Part shown: positions 34,703 through 44,757 of the stretch, in pieces
Numbering within the stretch: the stretch's first letter is position 1
Layout: every line of letters begins with the position of its first letter
Assembly: GCA_024734495.1 (NCBI GenBank)
Contig: JALMQS010000841.1
Location: forward strand, 2,108,662-2,172,661
DNA from: Forficula auricularia
Lineage: Eukaryota; Arthropoda; Insecta; Dermaptera; Forficulidae
Reading direction: 5' to 3'
DNA: 64,000 nt
Notes under the pieces: model-generated
The model's database searches: none
What the model saw: only the letters and a program-made list of their open reading frames with translations
What the model was told of the DNA's origin: nothing
Program-made: the position numbers and the translations under genes

Positions 34703-35327
34703 GGGTGGTCCTTATTTTGGGTTTTTTTTTGAATTTTTACGTTGACAGAAAATGATTTGGTTCGAAATGAATAAAAAAAATATACCCCAAGTTTCAAGTA
34801 TCTAACTCAACTTTAACCTGCGCCAACAGCGATGCACTACCATCTAAATAACATGGGGGTTTTGGCATTGAACGATCATTTTTTTATTCCGGCTAAAGTA
34901 ATGTTTCAAAAAATTGAAACACTGTAGACTTTATCCTTATAATAGTACCTATCCCTCAGAATTTTTACAGATTTTTAGCTATTATAATTTTGGAGTCTAT
35001 AACATAGTAACACTAAGATATAGCAGTATTTTATCTAGCTGTAACTCCAAAATTATATTATCTAAAAAAGTGTAATAATTCTGATGGTAAGCTATTATTA
35101 TAAGGATAAAGTCTACAGAATTTCAAATTTTTTCAACCATTACTTTGGCCGAAATAAAAAATTGATATTTTAATCCCAAAAACCCCATGTTATTTAGATG
35201 AGAAACTTACATCGCTGGGATCACAGGTTATAATTAATTGAGATAGAGACTTGAAACTTAGGGGATATTTGTTTTTTATTTATTTCGAACCATATGAGCC
35301 CTTGTGTACCCAAAATAAGGACCACCC
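34703..35327. mobile_element. Fold-back MITE, TIR GGGTGGTCCTTATTTTGGG, TA target
   Basis: TA at 34701-34702 and 35328-35329. The left GGGTGGTCCTTATTTTGGGT faces ACCCAAAATAAGGACCACCC, and most of the interior is self-complementary (ACATCGCTGG, TGAGATAGAGACTTGAAACT). Same family as 18540-18995. Confidence 0.85.
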
Positions 35328-35538
35328 TAAATAAAAAATATTTATATTTGGTATTATATATATATATATATATATATGTACTAGTATATGTTTATTTGCA
35401 TCAGCAGATAACAATCTCATTGATTTCTCTTTATTATTAATATATTATTATTAGGTATAGATTATTTATTTATTATTCATAATATACATATTTTTCGATT
35501 TTTTTTAACTTCTCATCATTATGTGAATAAATATAATT

Positions 35539-35730
35539 TTTTTTTTTTTTTTTTTTTTTTTGGCTTTTCGGCCATAAGCCTAATTACGATACTAGTTATT
35601 ATTTTTTTAAAATTTGTCTCTACCCCCGGGGGTCAGATTTTAGCTGGATGCCTCGAGTCGGATTCGAACCCGGGTCCCCTGGTTAGCTCGCTGTCAAGCT
35701 ACCGCCTAGCCTATCTGACCCCCCCCCCCC
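35539..35730 (-). mobile_element. tRNA-derived SINE with 13-bp target duplication
   Basis: AATAAATATAATT flanks both sides (35526-35538 and 35731-35743). On the minus strand a tRNA-like head has TAGGCTAGGCGGTAGCTTGA and a B-box GGTTCGAATCC, then a short body (GTAGAGACAAATTTTAAA) and a poly-A tail (poly-T on plus at about 35539-35562). The perfect duplication and long tail indicate a recent insertion. Confidence 0.88.
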
Positions 35731-35879
35731 AATAAATATAATTCTTTTATAAAACAATCTCAAAACGCATTATAGTGACAAACAAAGTTTTTTTTTAATT
35801 TTCTCAACAATTATTAAAATAGAGATAGGAGGTTTGATAATGATTGCGACGTTATATTTATATCATTATTATATTATAA

Positions 35880-36440
35880 TATGATATTAGATATATGTGA
35901 TGGTACAAGCGAAAAGAGCCCTTAGATCTTCAACCTGGTCAAAATCGACTTAATGCCATCTCCAGTTTCTAGGGAATCAACTGAACAAAACGCTTTTGGT
36001 TTCGCCTAATAATTCCAAAGATTTATTGAATTATGAATTTTTGAATATTTAAGTATATACATTATAATTATATGTTTATTATATTTCACATGTTTGCCCT
36101 TCCTGAAAAAACTAGTCGGCGAAGATAAGGGCCCTTTTTCCTTCCACCATCACATAATATATGATTTTTATTTGGCGATCTATTTAATCTATTAAAAAAA
36201 ATAATGGAAACGCCTGGAGGGTAGACTTTGCCGTTCTATAAGAAAGATAAAATGGATGCATACCCATTAGGGATTAGGCCAATTAAACGAAATATTCAAG
36301 AAAAATTTCGTGATTTTTATTAATTTAAAATGTAATTAGTATCTATTAAATACCCAATATAAAGGTATTTAATATATATTTCACTTTTGAAATTATTAGT
36401 TGAACCTAGGTTTCCGTTCCAAAAAAATGTAAAAAAAGAA
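35880..36440. other. No recognised feature
   Basis: AT-rich sequence without recognised gene or repeat. Confidence 0.4.
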
Positions 36441-36455
36441 ACAGACACTCTAAGC

Positions 36456-37518
36456 CAGTGTTTCCCAACCTGTGTGCCGCGAGCCTTTTTGACAAATAAT
36501 TAAAATTGCATGGGTCTTGTAACATTGAAATAGTATTTGTAATTACCTGATTTTTTTGTTTCATATAACTTTTACATTTTTTACTTTATCCAATGCGAAG
36601 CATGGGTAAAGTATTGTAATCAGTCTCGTGGCAAGCGCGATTTCAAAGGGTCCTCAGGTAAAGACTACGGAATTCATGGTCTTAATTAAAGTCACAAATT
36701 GTAGTATGCATTTAGGGTGAATTTTAGCATGTGACGGTTTTACCAAAAATTACATGGGGTCTCGTCCAGAGGCCAGAAAGTGCGATTTTTTCTGGAAGTG
36801 CGTGCAGATGTATGGATGTATGGATGCATGTATGGATGTATGTTATCGTTTTTTCCGTCTACGATTTTTTCCACACCATTGCGCCGATTGAAATGAAATT
36901 GAAAACCTACCATTACTTTAACAAAATGAAGCGCTGATTAGTTTTTGGTACATATCGGCCCACAAACATTAGTACTTTATTTCGGTACTTTTTTGGTTTT
37001 TTCTAAATATTTTGAAAATTACTAAACCAAGTTTGATGAAATTTAATATTGTAATTAAGCACCTTGAGGACCACAAAAAAGGTCTTATAAAGTTTTTTTG
37101 TAAAATTATATTTTAAAGTACTTTACCCTAGATTAAGATAGTACATTGGATAAAGTTTAGCAATGATCCGTTGCAGTTTATTTATATTCAGGTGAGCCTC
37201 AAATGATTCCAGATATTAATTTGAAAGTTTTTGTGCCGAGGGTAGCAGAATTTTTATATATTGAAGGAGACAATAAAGAGTGTGTCTTCTGCTGGAATTA
37301 TAAATTTTATTTATAACGAGACTATAGTTTCGAGGGGTTTGCCCTCTTCATCATGTGAATCAATTGTAATAGACTGATGAAGAGGACAAAGCCCTCGAAA
37401 CTATAGTCTCGTTATAAATAAAATTTATAATTCCAGCAGAAGACACACTCTTTTATTGTCTCCTTCGATTCCAGATATTTTTAGTGTGTCGTCAACCAAA
37501 AAAGGTTGAGAAACACTG
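36456..37518. mobile_element. hAT-like element CAGTGTTTCCCAACC with nested insertions
   Basis: Starts CAGTGTTTCCCAACCTGTGT and ends GGTTGAGAAACACTG. The flanking octamers (CTCTAAGC, TTCTTATA) agree at only four positions. Nested inside are a GATAAAGTATTG-family copy (about 36590-37160, with TTACTTTATCCAATG facing CATTGGATAAAG) and the hammerhead-bearing pair at 37215-37470. Confidence 0.65.
37215..37470. repeat. Inverted pair of hammerhead-bearing repeat ends (CTATAG family)
   Basis: The left half (GCCGAGGGTAGCAGAATTTT to CGAGACTATAGTTTCGAGG) is mirrored at the right (CCTCGAAACTATAGTCTCG to GTCTTCTGCTGGAATTATAA complement). The plus-strand core at 37374-37408 is CTGATGA-A-GAGG…CCTC-GAAAC-TATAGTC; the minus-strand string at 37319-37352 has TGATGA-A-GAGG…CCTC-GAAAC-TATAGTC with the first C changed. 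Confidence 0.8.
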
Positions 37519-37910
37519 TTCTTATATGTTGGTGTCGTTCATGTAAATCAAGAGGCTTGGCACATTGTTCAAGATAGATATCTTGTATTGGTTGTGGTTA
37601 GATATGCAGGGGTCATTTTTGAAATCTTCATTTGAATTTGCCTGATGCTAAGTGTTTGGGCTGAGACTCGCACGTGACCAGCTGAAGGATCACCGTTCCA
37701 GCTTGTTTGTACTTTCCCCCCATTCATCTCAGATCTCACCCTTGGGGTTTTCCCGCCTCTTTCGTTTTTTGTTATTATGTATATTTAAATACGTACGTCT
37801 TCAAAAGAGTGCTCTCGTGACTCAAAAATTAATTATTTTTTAAATGAAAATGTTTTATTCAAGGAAAATGGTGTAGGTTCAAGGTGAAACATATTTAATA
37901 AATAAAAACT

Positions 37911-38206
37911 GAAAATCATAAGATGGTGTCATCTATTAAATCCGGTAGAATGGAATATTTTTAATTATATGTCAGAGGGGTTGTTTTTCACCCTCTCGGG
38001 AATCGAACCCGAGTGCCAGTAACAGCAATCCGGGCTCACCTGCAGGATACGAACCTCTCTGACATATGCAAAAGCGTAAAACGCGGATTGCTGTTACTGG
38101 CACACTGGTTCGATTCCCGAGGGGATGAAAAACAACCCATCTGACATATAATTAAAAATATTCCATTCCATCGGATTTAATAGATGACACCATCTTATGA
38201 TTTTCT
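37911..38206. repeat. Palindrome with tRNA-like B-boxes in both arms
   Basis: GAAAATCATAAGATGGTGTC at the left faces GACACCATCTTATGATTTTC at the right, and ATATGTCAGAGGGGTTGTTT faces its complement. Each arm holds GGTTCGATTCCCGAG (minus-strand near 37995, plus-strand near 38110). Truncated relatives are at 62605-62660 and 63215-63310. Confidence 0.8.
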
Positions 38207-38278
38207 AGTAAATTTGAATCTATTACCATCGGCAAATTAATATCTTTCATAATAAAAGCTGATTTAGATGGAGAAATT

Positions 38279-38501
38279 CGAGGGGTGATCCGCGATTGGA
38301 AGTAGGTGTACACCTCTTTGGAAGTATTTTGGAATTACTTGGAAATATTTGTAAGTACTTGGAAATATTTGGAAGTACTTGGAAATATTTGGAAGTACTT
38401 GGAAATATTTGGAAGTGCTTGGAAATGGAAATACTTGGAAATATTTGGACGTACAAGTGGAAGTAGGTGTACAGCATATTAGGTCGCGGTTCACCCCTCG
38501 G
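38279..38501. mobile_element. CGAGGGGTGAACCGCG MITE with internal minisatellite
   Basis: Ends CGAGGGGTGATCCGCGATT and TCGCGGTTCACCCCTCG. Inside, about five copies of TACTTGGAAATATTTGGAAG (roughly 38335-38450) expand it. The short open frames here are produced by this 20-bp repeat. An outer inverted repeat (TTTAGATGGAGAAATT at 38262 and complement at 38561) encloses it. Confidence 0.8.
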
Positions 38502-38589
38502 AGAAAGTGAAGGCATTGGAGGCCATGACAAGGTCTCCAATGACAAATCCTCCATTGTCTCCAATTTCTCCATCTAAATTAATTTTATT

Positions 38590-39135
38590 TTTAAATTGAA
38601 AGGTTTTTTTTTAGTCACAAACTAATAAAAGCCAATAATTTCAGCTAAATATTATTATTTATTTTATGATTCACCAAACAGTTTCGGTCACCACTGGTTG
38701 ACCATCTTCAGTAGTACTAAAAAATAGAAAAATGAAACATTTCATAAATTAAAAAAAAAATTTACATAATACAAAAAATAATTGATAATCAGTTCAAAAT
38801 AAATTCTAGTCAATGTTAAGTGTTTTTTTTATGAATTATTACTATATATGATTGTTTTAAATATGTATGTGAATAAGTTAAGGATTGTTTATGTATACAT
38901 AGTGACAATTTCCAGATCTTGAACGAAATTATATGTATAAATTCAAACTTCTATATTTTTGTATTATGTAATTTAAAAAAAATATGAAATGTTTCATTTT
39001 TTTTAGTTTTATTGAAGATGGTCAACCAGTGATAACCGAAACTGTTTAGTGAATCAATAAAATAAATAATAGTAATTAACTGAAATTATTGTCTTTTATT
39101 AGTTTGTGACTAAAAAAACCTTTCAATTTAAAAAT
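38590..39135. repeat. Inverted repeat with hammerhead-like strings (CTGAAGATGG family)
   Basis: Arms pair over about 150 bp at their outer ends (TTTAAATTGAAAGGTTTTTT and complement, GATTCACCAAACAGTTTCGG and complement). Minus-strand core 38672-38711: CTGAAGA-T-GGTCA…TGACC-GAAACTG. Plus-strand core 39012-39051: TTGAAGA-T-GGTCA…TAACC-GAAACTG. The base after the closing U is G in both, so cleavage by the standard rule is not expected. Confidence 0.75.
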
Positions 39136-39741
39136 TAAGTCACTTAAGTTTTGGAAGAATTTTATAACAAAAAATAAATAAATTCTTTATTTATTAAATA
39201 TGTTCCACCTGGAGGACAGAACAATTTTTACATCTATATTAATTATTTTTATAAATTAAACATCGAGGATCCTCATTTTTGAATACAAATTAATTTAAAT
39301 ATTTAATAAAATTAAAAATGAATTTTCTATTGCTAATAAGTTAATATATTAAAAAAAATTTATATTTACATATGTTTGTGTTATTTTGATGTACTTAATG
39401 AGTTTTTGCATCCATAAATATGATAGAAACTCACAACTATAATACATACTAGGGTGGGTCGAAAAAACTGAAATTTTTTTTTTGGAAAACACTTTAATAA
39501 GAAGAAAAGCGCAATAAAATTGGTTAACATGTTCCGCTCGGGCATCGAAATTTAAACTTATGAAAAATTGCAAAAATCGCGATATTTTTTAATTTTTTTT
39601 GATTAGTTAAAATTTTTTAAATAAACACACTCTGGTGTTTTATTGTTGTTTTATGGTTTAAATAACTTAAATAAATTAAATTATGATCAATAATACACTT
39701 TTTTACATTCACGCAACATCTTAGAAAAATCTTATTTTTTA

Positions 39742-40403
39742 CTTTACCATACAGGGTCAAGTATTGTAATCGTGCCTGAAAAAAGTGTTTTTTTTTTGCA
39801 TTTTTTTCGAAATATCTCAAAATCGGCTGAAACTATTTTCATTAAAAAAATTGAGTGAAACCATCGCATTTCGGTCTACAAAAAAGCCCTAATAAGTAAA
39901 CATCGAAAAAATTATATTTTTCGAGATAATAACTGTTTTGTCAAAATGTCTGTTAGTTTGTCCGTTACCACATTTTTGTGGACGAGCTAACTCAAAAACT
40001 AGTGTGAATGTCGAAACCGAATTTCACACGTAGTTTTGATCCATTGAGATTAAGAGCTGATTAGATTTTGGAGCATATCGACCCAAAATTAAGGGGGGTG
40101 GAGAGAGGGGTTAAAAGTTAAAAATCTAGGCCATTTGAGTAAACTCAAGCAAATTTTGTATACATAATCAGTGGACCCCCAGAAGTCTAAAAATGCAAAA
40201 ACTAACCGCCCAAAATGGGGAGGGGGGTGTAGGATCAAAAAATGAAAATCTTGACAATTTACCTTTACCAAACTCAACCAAATTTTGTATACATAATCAG
40301 TGGGACCGCAGAAGTCTAAACATTCAAAAACTAACCACCCTACATGATTATAAATAATTTTATTAAATATTAAATATAAGAGGGGTCAGGGTGTATGGTA
40401 AAG
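39742..40403. mobile_element. Non-autonomous element with CTTTACCATAC termini
   Basis: Starts CTTTACCATACAGGGTCAAG and ends GGTGTATGGTAAAG. Two direct internal segments repeat AAATTTTGTATACATAATCA. The nearest mobile element to the Hey promoter. Inverted partial copy in intron 1 at 41345-41575. Confidence 0.7.
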
Positions 40404-40856
40404 TCATGTGGATAGCCACATCAGTTTATTTTTCTTATAGTATGAGCTAGATGATTTTGGTGGGTGGGGGGACGTGACCCACCTGGGTATATACTTCCCT
40501 GCGTGTGTACGGAACACCCAGCGTGTGAGTTCCGACTCGCGCCGGACCGATTTATTTATTTTTTTCAAAATAATAGTAATAGTAAACAAAAGAAGATGTA
40601 AGGAAAGTAAGAAAAGAGGCCATTGTGCTTAATCGATGGTTGGCAATTGGCATAAGGCAATGGGGTGGTTTTGCCGTGGGGGGAACGTTGTTTCCCACGG
40701 GCAGGCAGGCAGACTCGTGACGTCAGGCCGCGTGGCCGTGGCGGGGAGGCGTCGGAGGGGAGGGCCTAGCGAGCGCTCGTCGAGCCAGTCCTGTGCACAG
40801 TGACACGCGTGGCAGCCACACGACCGGACACGCGTGACGCGTGCTCCACCCCCACC
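40404..40856 (+). promoter_or_regulatory. Hey: Hey promoter / 5' flank, GC-rich
   Basis: Base composition shifts from AT-rich repeats to GC-rich single-copy sequence just before exon 1. Seen directly: a Su(H)/CSL consensus on the minus strand (TTCCCACG, 40692-40699), a full palindromic CRE (TGACGTCA, 40718-40725), two palindromic CACGCGTG boxes (40804-40811 and 40829-40836), and a CACCTG E-box near 40481. An Inr-like ACAGTG with A at 40799 has GGACA, which fits the DPE consensus RGWYV, exactly at +28 to +32. No TATA box was found at the expected spacing. The transcription start is inferred only. CSL sites fit Notch control of Hey; CACGCG sites fit binding by Hes/Hey repressors. Confidence 0.6.
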
Positions 40857-41076
40857 ATGGCCTCTAACTTGGACTACAAACTACTTGAGAATAAGACAAC
40901 GTCGTTGCCGTGGGGTGGTTATGCACCACCCCCGCACCCAGCCTCCATGTGGCCGGCGCCGCCCGCCCGCCGATCCCGATCATGCAGCCGCAGCAGCCCA
41001 TCCACGCAAAACGATTGCATCCATCATGTAGTGACTCCGACGACGATGCTTTCAGTGAAGGATCATCCAAAGACAA
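40857..41076 (+). CDS. Hey: Hey exon 1, N-terminal part, with apparent 1-base frameshift
   Basis: The ATG at 40857 sits in an ideal Kozak context (CCACCATGG) and opens a frame rich in Pro, Gly and Trp (…LPWGGYAPPPHPASMWPAPP). The conserved Hey motif SDSDDDAFSEGSSKD lies near the exon end but in another frame. Upstream of position 40900 that second frame has stops, so the two parts cannot be one uninterrupted reading frame. The exon has 220 bases; 221 would make both frames and the phase-2 donor (AA|GTAAGT at 41077) agree. The slip must lie within the GC-rich run at about 40945-40980. Either one base is missing in the sequence, or the allele is broken, or translation really starts at ATG 40982 (MQPQQPIHAKRLHPS…) and the earlier ATG is an overlapping upstream ORF. 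The donor joins to exon 2 to give KDNLASPT, as in Hey proteins. Confidence 0.8.
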
Positions 41077-41340
41077 GTAAGTACTTTACTCTAGAACTGT
41101 CAAGATGACAACCCTGTCTCCGTCTCTCCGCGGAGTATCCGGAGCTGTCAAATCTGACAAGTCATGTCTTCCCTCACACTCAGTGACTGCAGGCCCTTTG
41201 CCAAAAAAAATACTAATCTACAATAAAATTAAAATTAAAATTTAAAAAATATAAATTACTAGGTAGGTTTCAATAATAAAAGGCAAATTGCTTATGAGCA
41301 AGTCTATATATATTCCACGCCAAACGATTTGTAAAAATAT
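41077..41340 (+). other. Start of Hey intron 1, single-copy part
   Basis: About 110 bp after the donor remain GC-balanced (CTCTCCGCGGAGTATCCGGA, palindromic), then the sequence becomes AT-rich. Possibly regulatory; no decisive motif. Confidence 0.35.
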
Positions 41341-41344
41341 GGAA

Positions 41345-41575
41345 ACCCACAGACTAACTAATAGACATTTTGACAAAACAACTATTATCTCGAAAAATAT
41401 AATTTTTTCGATGTTCACTTATTAGGACTTTTTTGTAGACCGAAATGCCATGGTTTCGCCCAATTTTTTTAATCAAAATAGTTTAGGCGATTTTTGAGAT
41501 ATTTCGAAAAAAAAGAAGCAAAAAAACACTTTTTTTCCTGCACGATTACAATACTTGAACATACATGGTAAAGTA
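41345..41575 (-). mobile_element. Inverted partial copy of the CTTTACCATAC element
   Basis: Reverse complement of 39742-39970: TTTACCATGTATGTTCAAG, AAATATCTCAAAAATCG and TTTTGACAAAACAACTATTA match in order. Confidence 0.65.
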
Positions 41576-41579
41576 AAAT

Positions 41580-43020
41580 TTTAATTTTTGATTTCCTTCA
41601 ATTTTTTTGACTTTTTTTTAGAACCCATCAAAAAACTCTTCCTAGTAAATTTTTTTGTTCACCGCTTAAAAGATATCGAATTTCGGTTTTTCGCTCATAA
41701 ATTCTTCAAAAATGACCAAATTCAAAAAAAAATTTGTATTTTTTTTACATACTTTTTAGAAAAAAATACAAAAAAAATTATTTAAAGGGTATTTATATGA
41801 GATTTTTGAGTTTGAAAATTTTAATCTTGTTTTTGAAACTGTATGTACTGTTCGATTTTTTTGATAATTTTTTATTTTAAATTTCTATTAACTCTACAAA
41901 TTTTAAGATCGGGTTGATAGTGCTCACCACCTTGTCATCTATTCAAAAACACGCAAAAACACACCCATTTCGAATAATAACCGATCATATTATCTTTCTT
42001 CAAAAACATTCTTAAAGTCATTTTAAATAAATTATCAAAATAATCTAACTTTATTATCCTGGTAAAGATAGGTTAATATTAAAAAAGTTATAAAAATAGC
42101 GTTTCCAAAACTGTGGCCCGTCTGCAGAAAAATAATGCTGGTTCTCAGAAAAAATTAAAAAAAAAAAGTTGGCATAATTTTACGAAAAATTCGTAAGTTA
42201 AAAAATATAAATTACTAGGTAGGTTTCACTAATAAAAGACAAATTGCTTATGAGCAAGATTATATACATTCCACGCCAAACGATTTGAAAATTTTTAATT
42301 TTTGATTTCCTTCATTTTTTGACATTTTTTAGTACCCAACAAAAAAAACTCTTCCTGGTAAATTTTGAAATTTTTTTTGATCACCGGTTTAAAAGATATC
42401 GAATTTCGGTTTTTCGCTAATAACTTCTTCAAAAATGGTCCAAATTTAAAAATTTTTTTTGAATTTTTTTTTATATACTTTTTAGAAGAAGAAAAATACA
42501 AAAAATTATTCAAAGTGTTTTTATATTCGATTTTTGAGTAGGAAAATTTTAATCTTGTGTTTTTGATATTTTTTTTTATTTTAAACTTCTTCCTATTCAT
42601 TCTACAAATTTTAAGATCGGGTTGAAAGTTTTCAAAAAAAAATCGAAAAAAATATAGTAATTATCATAGGACCACTATCAACCCGGTCTTAAAATTTGTT
42701 GAATGAATAGAAGTTTAAAATAAAAAATTATCAAAAAATATAATTGTGCATACAGTTTCAAAAACAAGATTAAAATTTTCAAACTTAAAAATGCATATAA
42801 AAACACTTTAAATAAATTTTTTTGTATTTTTTTCTAAAAAGTATGTAAAAAAAAAAAAATTTGAATTTGGACCATTTTTGAAGAAGTAATGAGCAAAAAC
42901 CCGAAATTCGATATCTTTTTTAAAAAACCGGTGATCAAAAAAATTTCAAAATTTACCAGGAAGAGTTTTTTGAAGAAAACTAAAAAATGTCAAAAAATGA
43001 GTGAAATCAAAATTTATTTT
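41580..43020. repeat. Three copies of a ~350-bp AT-rich repeat, two inverted as a palindrome
   Basis: Direct copies at 41580-41935 and 42290-42625 and an inverted one at 42655-43020. Shared: AAAAGATATCGAATTTCGG, ACTCTTCCTGGTAAATTTT and ACAAATTTTAAGATCGGGTT. The last two form a hairpin around 42,650. The interval 41936-42290 also recurs partly (TATAAATTACTAGGTAGGTT at 41251 and 42207). All lie in Hey intron 1. Confidence 0.75.
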
Positions 43021-44590
43021 TTCAAACTGTCAGATTTGGCGTGAAATGCCCCATATATATATATATATGTGTGTATGTTTATTTGCATCAAGCGGAGGAC
43101 AACCTCTTATACATATTTATATTTGATATATTTTATCTGTTATTTCTTATGGATTCATTTACCCGATTATATATAGATAAATTCGTTTTATTGTTATAGC
43201 AAGCCAGCTACATAAAAAACAAATTAGATCAATTTTATATATTTATATTTGCTATATATATGTTTATTTGCATCAAGCAGATGACAATCTCATTGATTTC
43301 TCTTTATGATTCAACAACTCTGCTACTCTCGGTAAAACAAAAACTTTTCAATGAAAATTTTCAACCTATTATGTCTCTCCGGCAAGCAAAGCCTGCTGAG
43401 AGTACCGAGTTATTTTTAAAATTTAGCATTTTTTTCCCTCAACAAAAAATTCTAGCCTTTTCCTCTTGGTATATTTTCTGAGTTCTCCATGACTGGTACT
43501 TAATTGCACACATCTTAAATCGGGCCTAAGCCAACCCAAATCGCACTACGGGCCGCATTAACGACCTAAAAATTTCCAAGGGCCGCGCACAAACAAGAAT
43601 AATTTTATTTTTTTTAATATTTCGAGATCTTGCTTTACAACAGATTTCGTAATTAGCGATTTTTATTGTAAGTGAATTTAAAGTTACATTGAAAGAGTTC
43701 AATTATGTAAATATGAAAAAAAACCAATACTTCAACCAGATATGAAAAGAAAACATGCATTGAATAACTTAACAATAAAATGTACGTATTTGTATGGTAA
43801 TAATCATAAAATAAAAATACTTTTAAGTATTAAAATTAGTAGTCAAGTCACATACACGGAACAATATTTCGAGTCTTATTTAAAACAACAATTAAATATG
43901 AATAGCTATTTCTTTCAGTGTGATTTTTGCATTTCTTTTCGACTATTTTTTAAATCAATTTCTCTTATTGAAGTTTATTATTACTTTTTACATGCTTTAT
44001 ATTAGCTTCACCTGTATGTATGTATGTATTTATCTATGTATCAATGTGGCTTTTGTTATGTTAAATTCGTCAAACATTTCCCTATAAAAATAATTGTTTA
44101 CTTACTCAATTTAAATGTAATTATATATAAATAATAAAAAGTACCTGGAGCCATCGAGCGATGCACGGTAACCAAATTAAAAAAAATACAAATATATATA
44201 ATACACGCCCCTGGACCCCCCGAAACCACGCCCCTCGCCCCCACAACTGCAAAAATGTAAACAAACTTTTTTATTAAGATTTTCATCTATAAGTAATTAC
44301 TTTAATTAAGAAAAGATCAATTAAGGTGAAATTTGTCGAGGTCCAGACCTAGCCAGATTGTTTTCTCATCCTCAAAACTTGTTAATAGAGTTTGTTTCAT
44401 CAAAATCGGTAGAGCCGTTTTCAAAATAGAACTAAGATACAAATATACAAACAAATAAATATATAAATATATATACAATTTTTGCTCGTTTAATATGAGT
44501 AGATAAATACATTTCATTCTGTTAAATCCCGCAAACTTTTCTCTATAAAAATAATTAAGACTAAAAAGTAAAAAAATAAATTACATTTTA
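43021..44590. other. Intron 1 interval with two AGCAGAGGACAACCTC motifs, otherwise unrecognised
   Basis: TGTTTATTTGCATCAAGC occurs at 43076 and 43262. The second continues through AACAACTCTGCTACTCTCGG, the mirror of the 29594-29772 head. No gene was recognised. Confidence 0.5.
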
Positions 44591-44593
44591 AAA

Positions 44594-44757
44594 AAAAAAC
44601 TAAAAACTAAAAAACATGCTTCTAAAAAGTACAAAATAATGTAATACTTAATCAAAAAGCCTGGGGCAATTTGTCGAAATTAATTAAAAATTTTTGATTA
44701 AGTATTACATTATTTTGGACTTTTTAGAAGCATCTTTTTTAGTTTTTTTTTTTTAAT
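44594..44757. repeat. Hairpin repeat in Hey intron 1
   Basis: CTAAAAAACATGCTTCTAAA and AAGTACAAAATAATGTAATA at the left face TATTACATTATTTTGGAC and TTTAGAAGCATCTTTTTTAG at the right, loop about 50 bp. Confidence 0.8.

Noticed and set aside
38247..38573. Ser/Phe/Pro-repeat protein frames on the minus strand
   Set aside because: Created by the 20-bp minisatellite within a MITE.
40834..41031. 65-codon Pro/Arg-rich frame in Hey exon 1
   Set aside because: Out of frame with both the Kozak start and the conserved acidic-serine motif; a shadow of exon 1.
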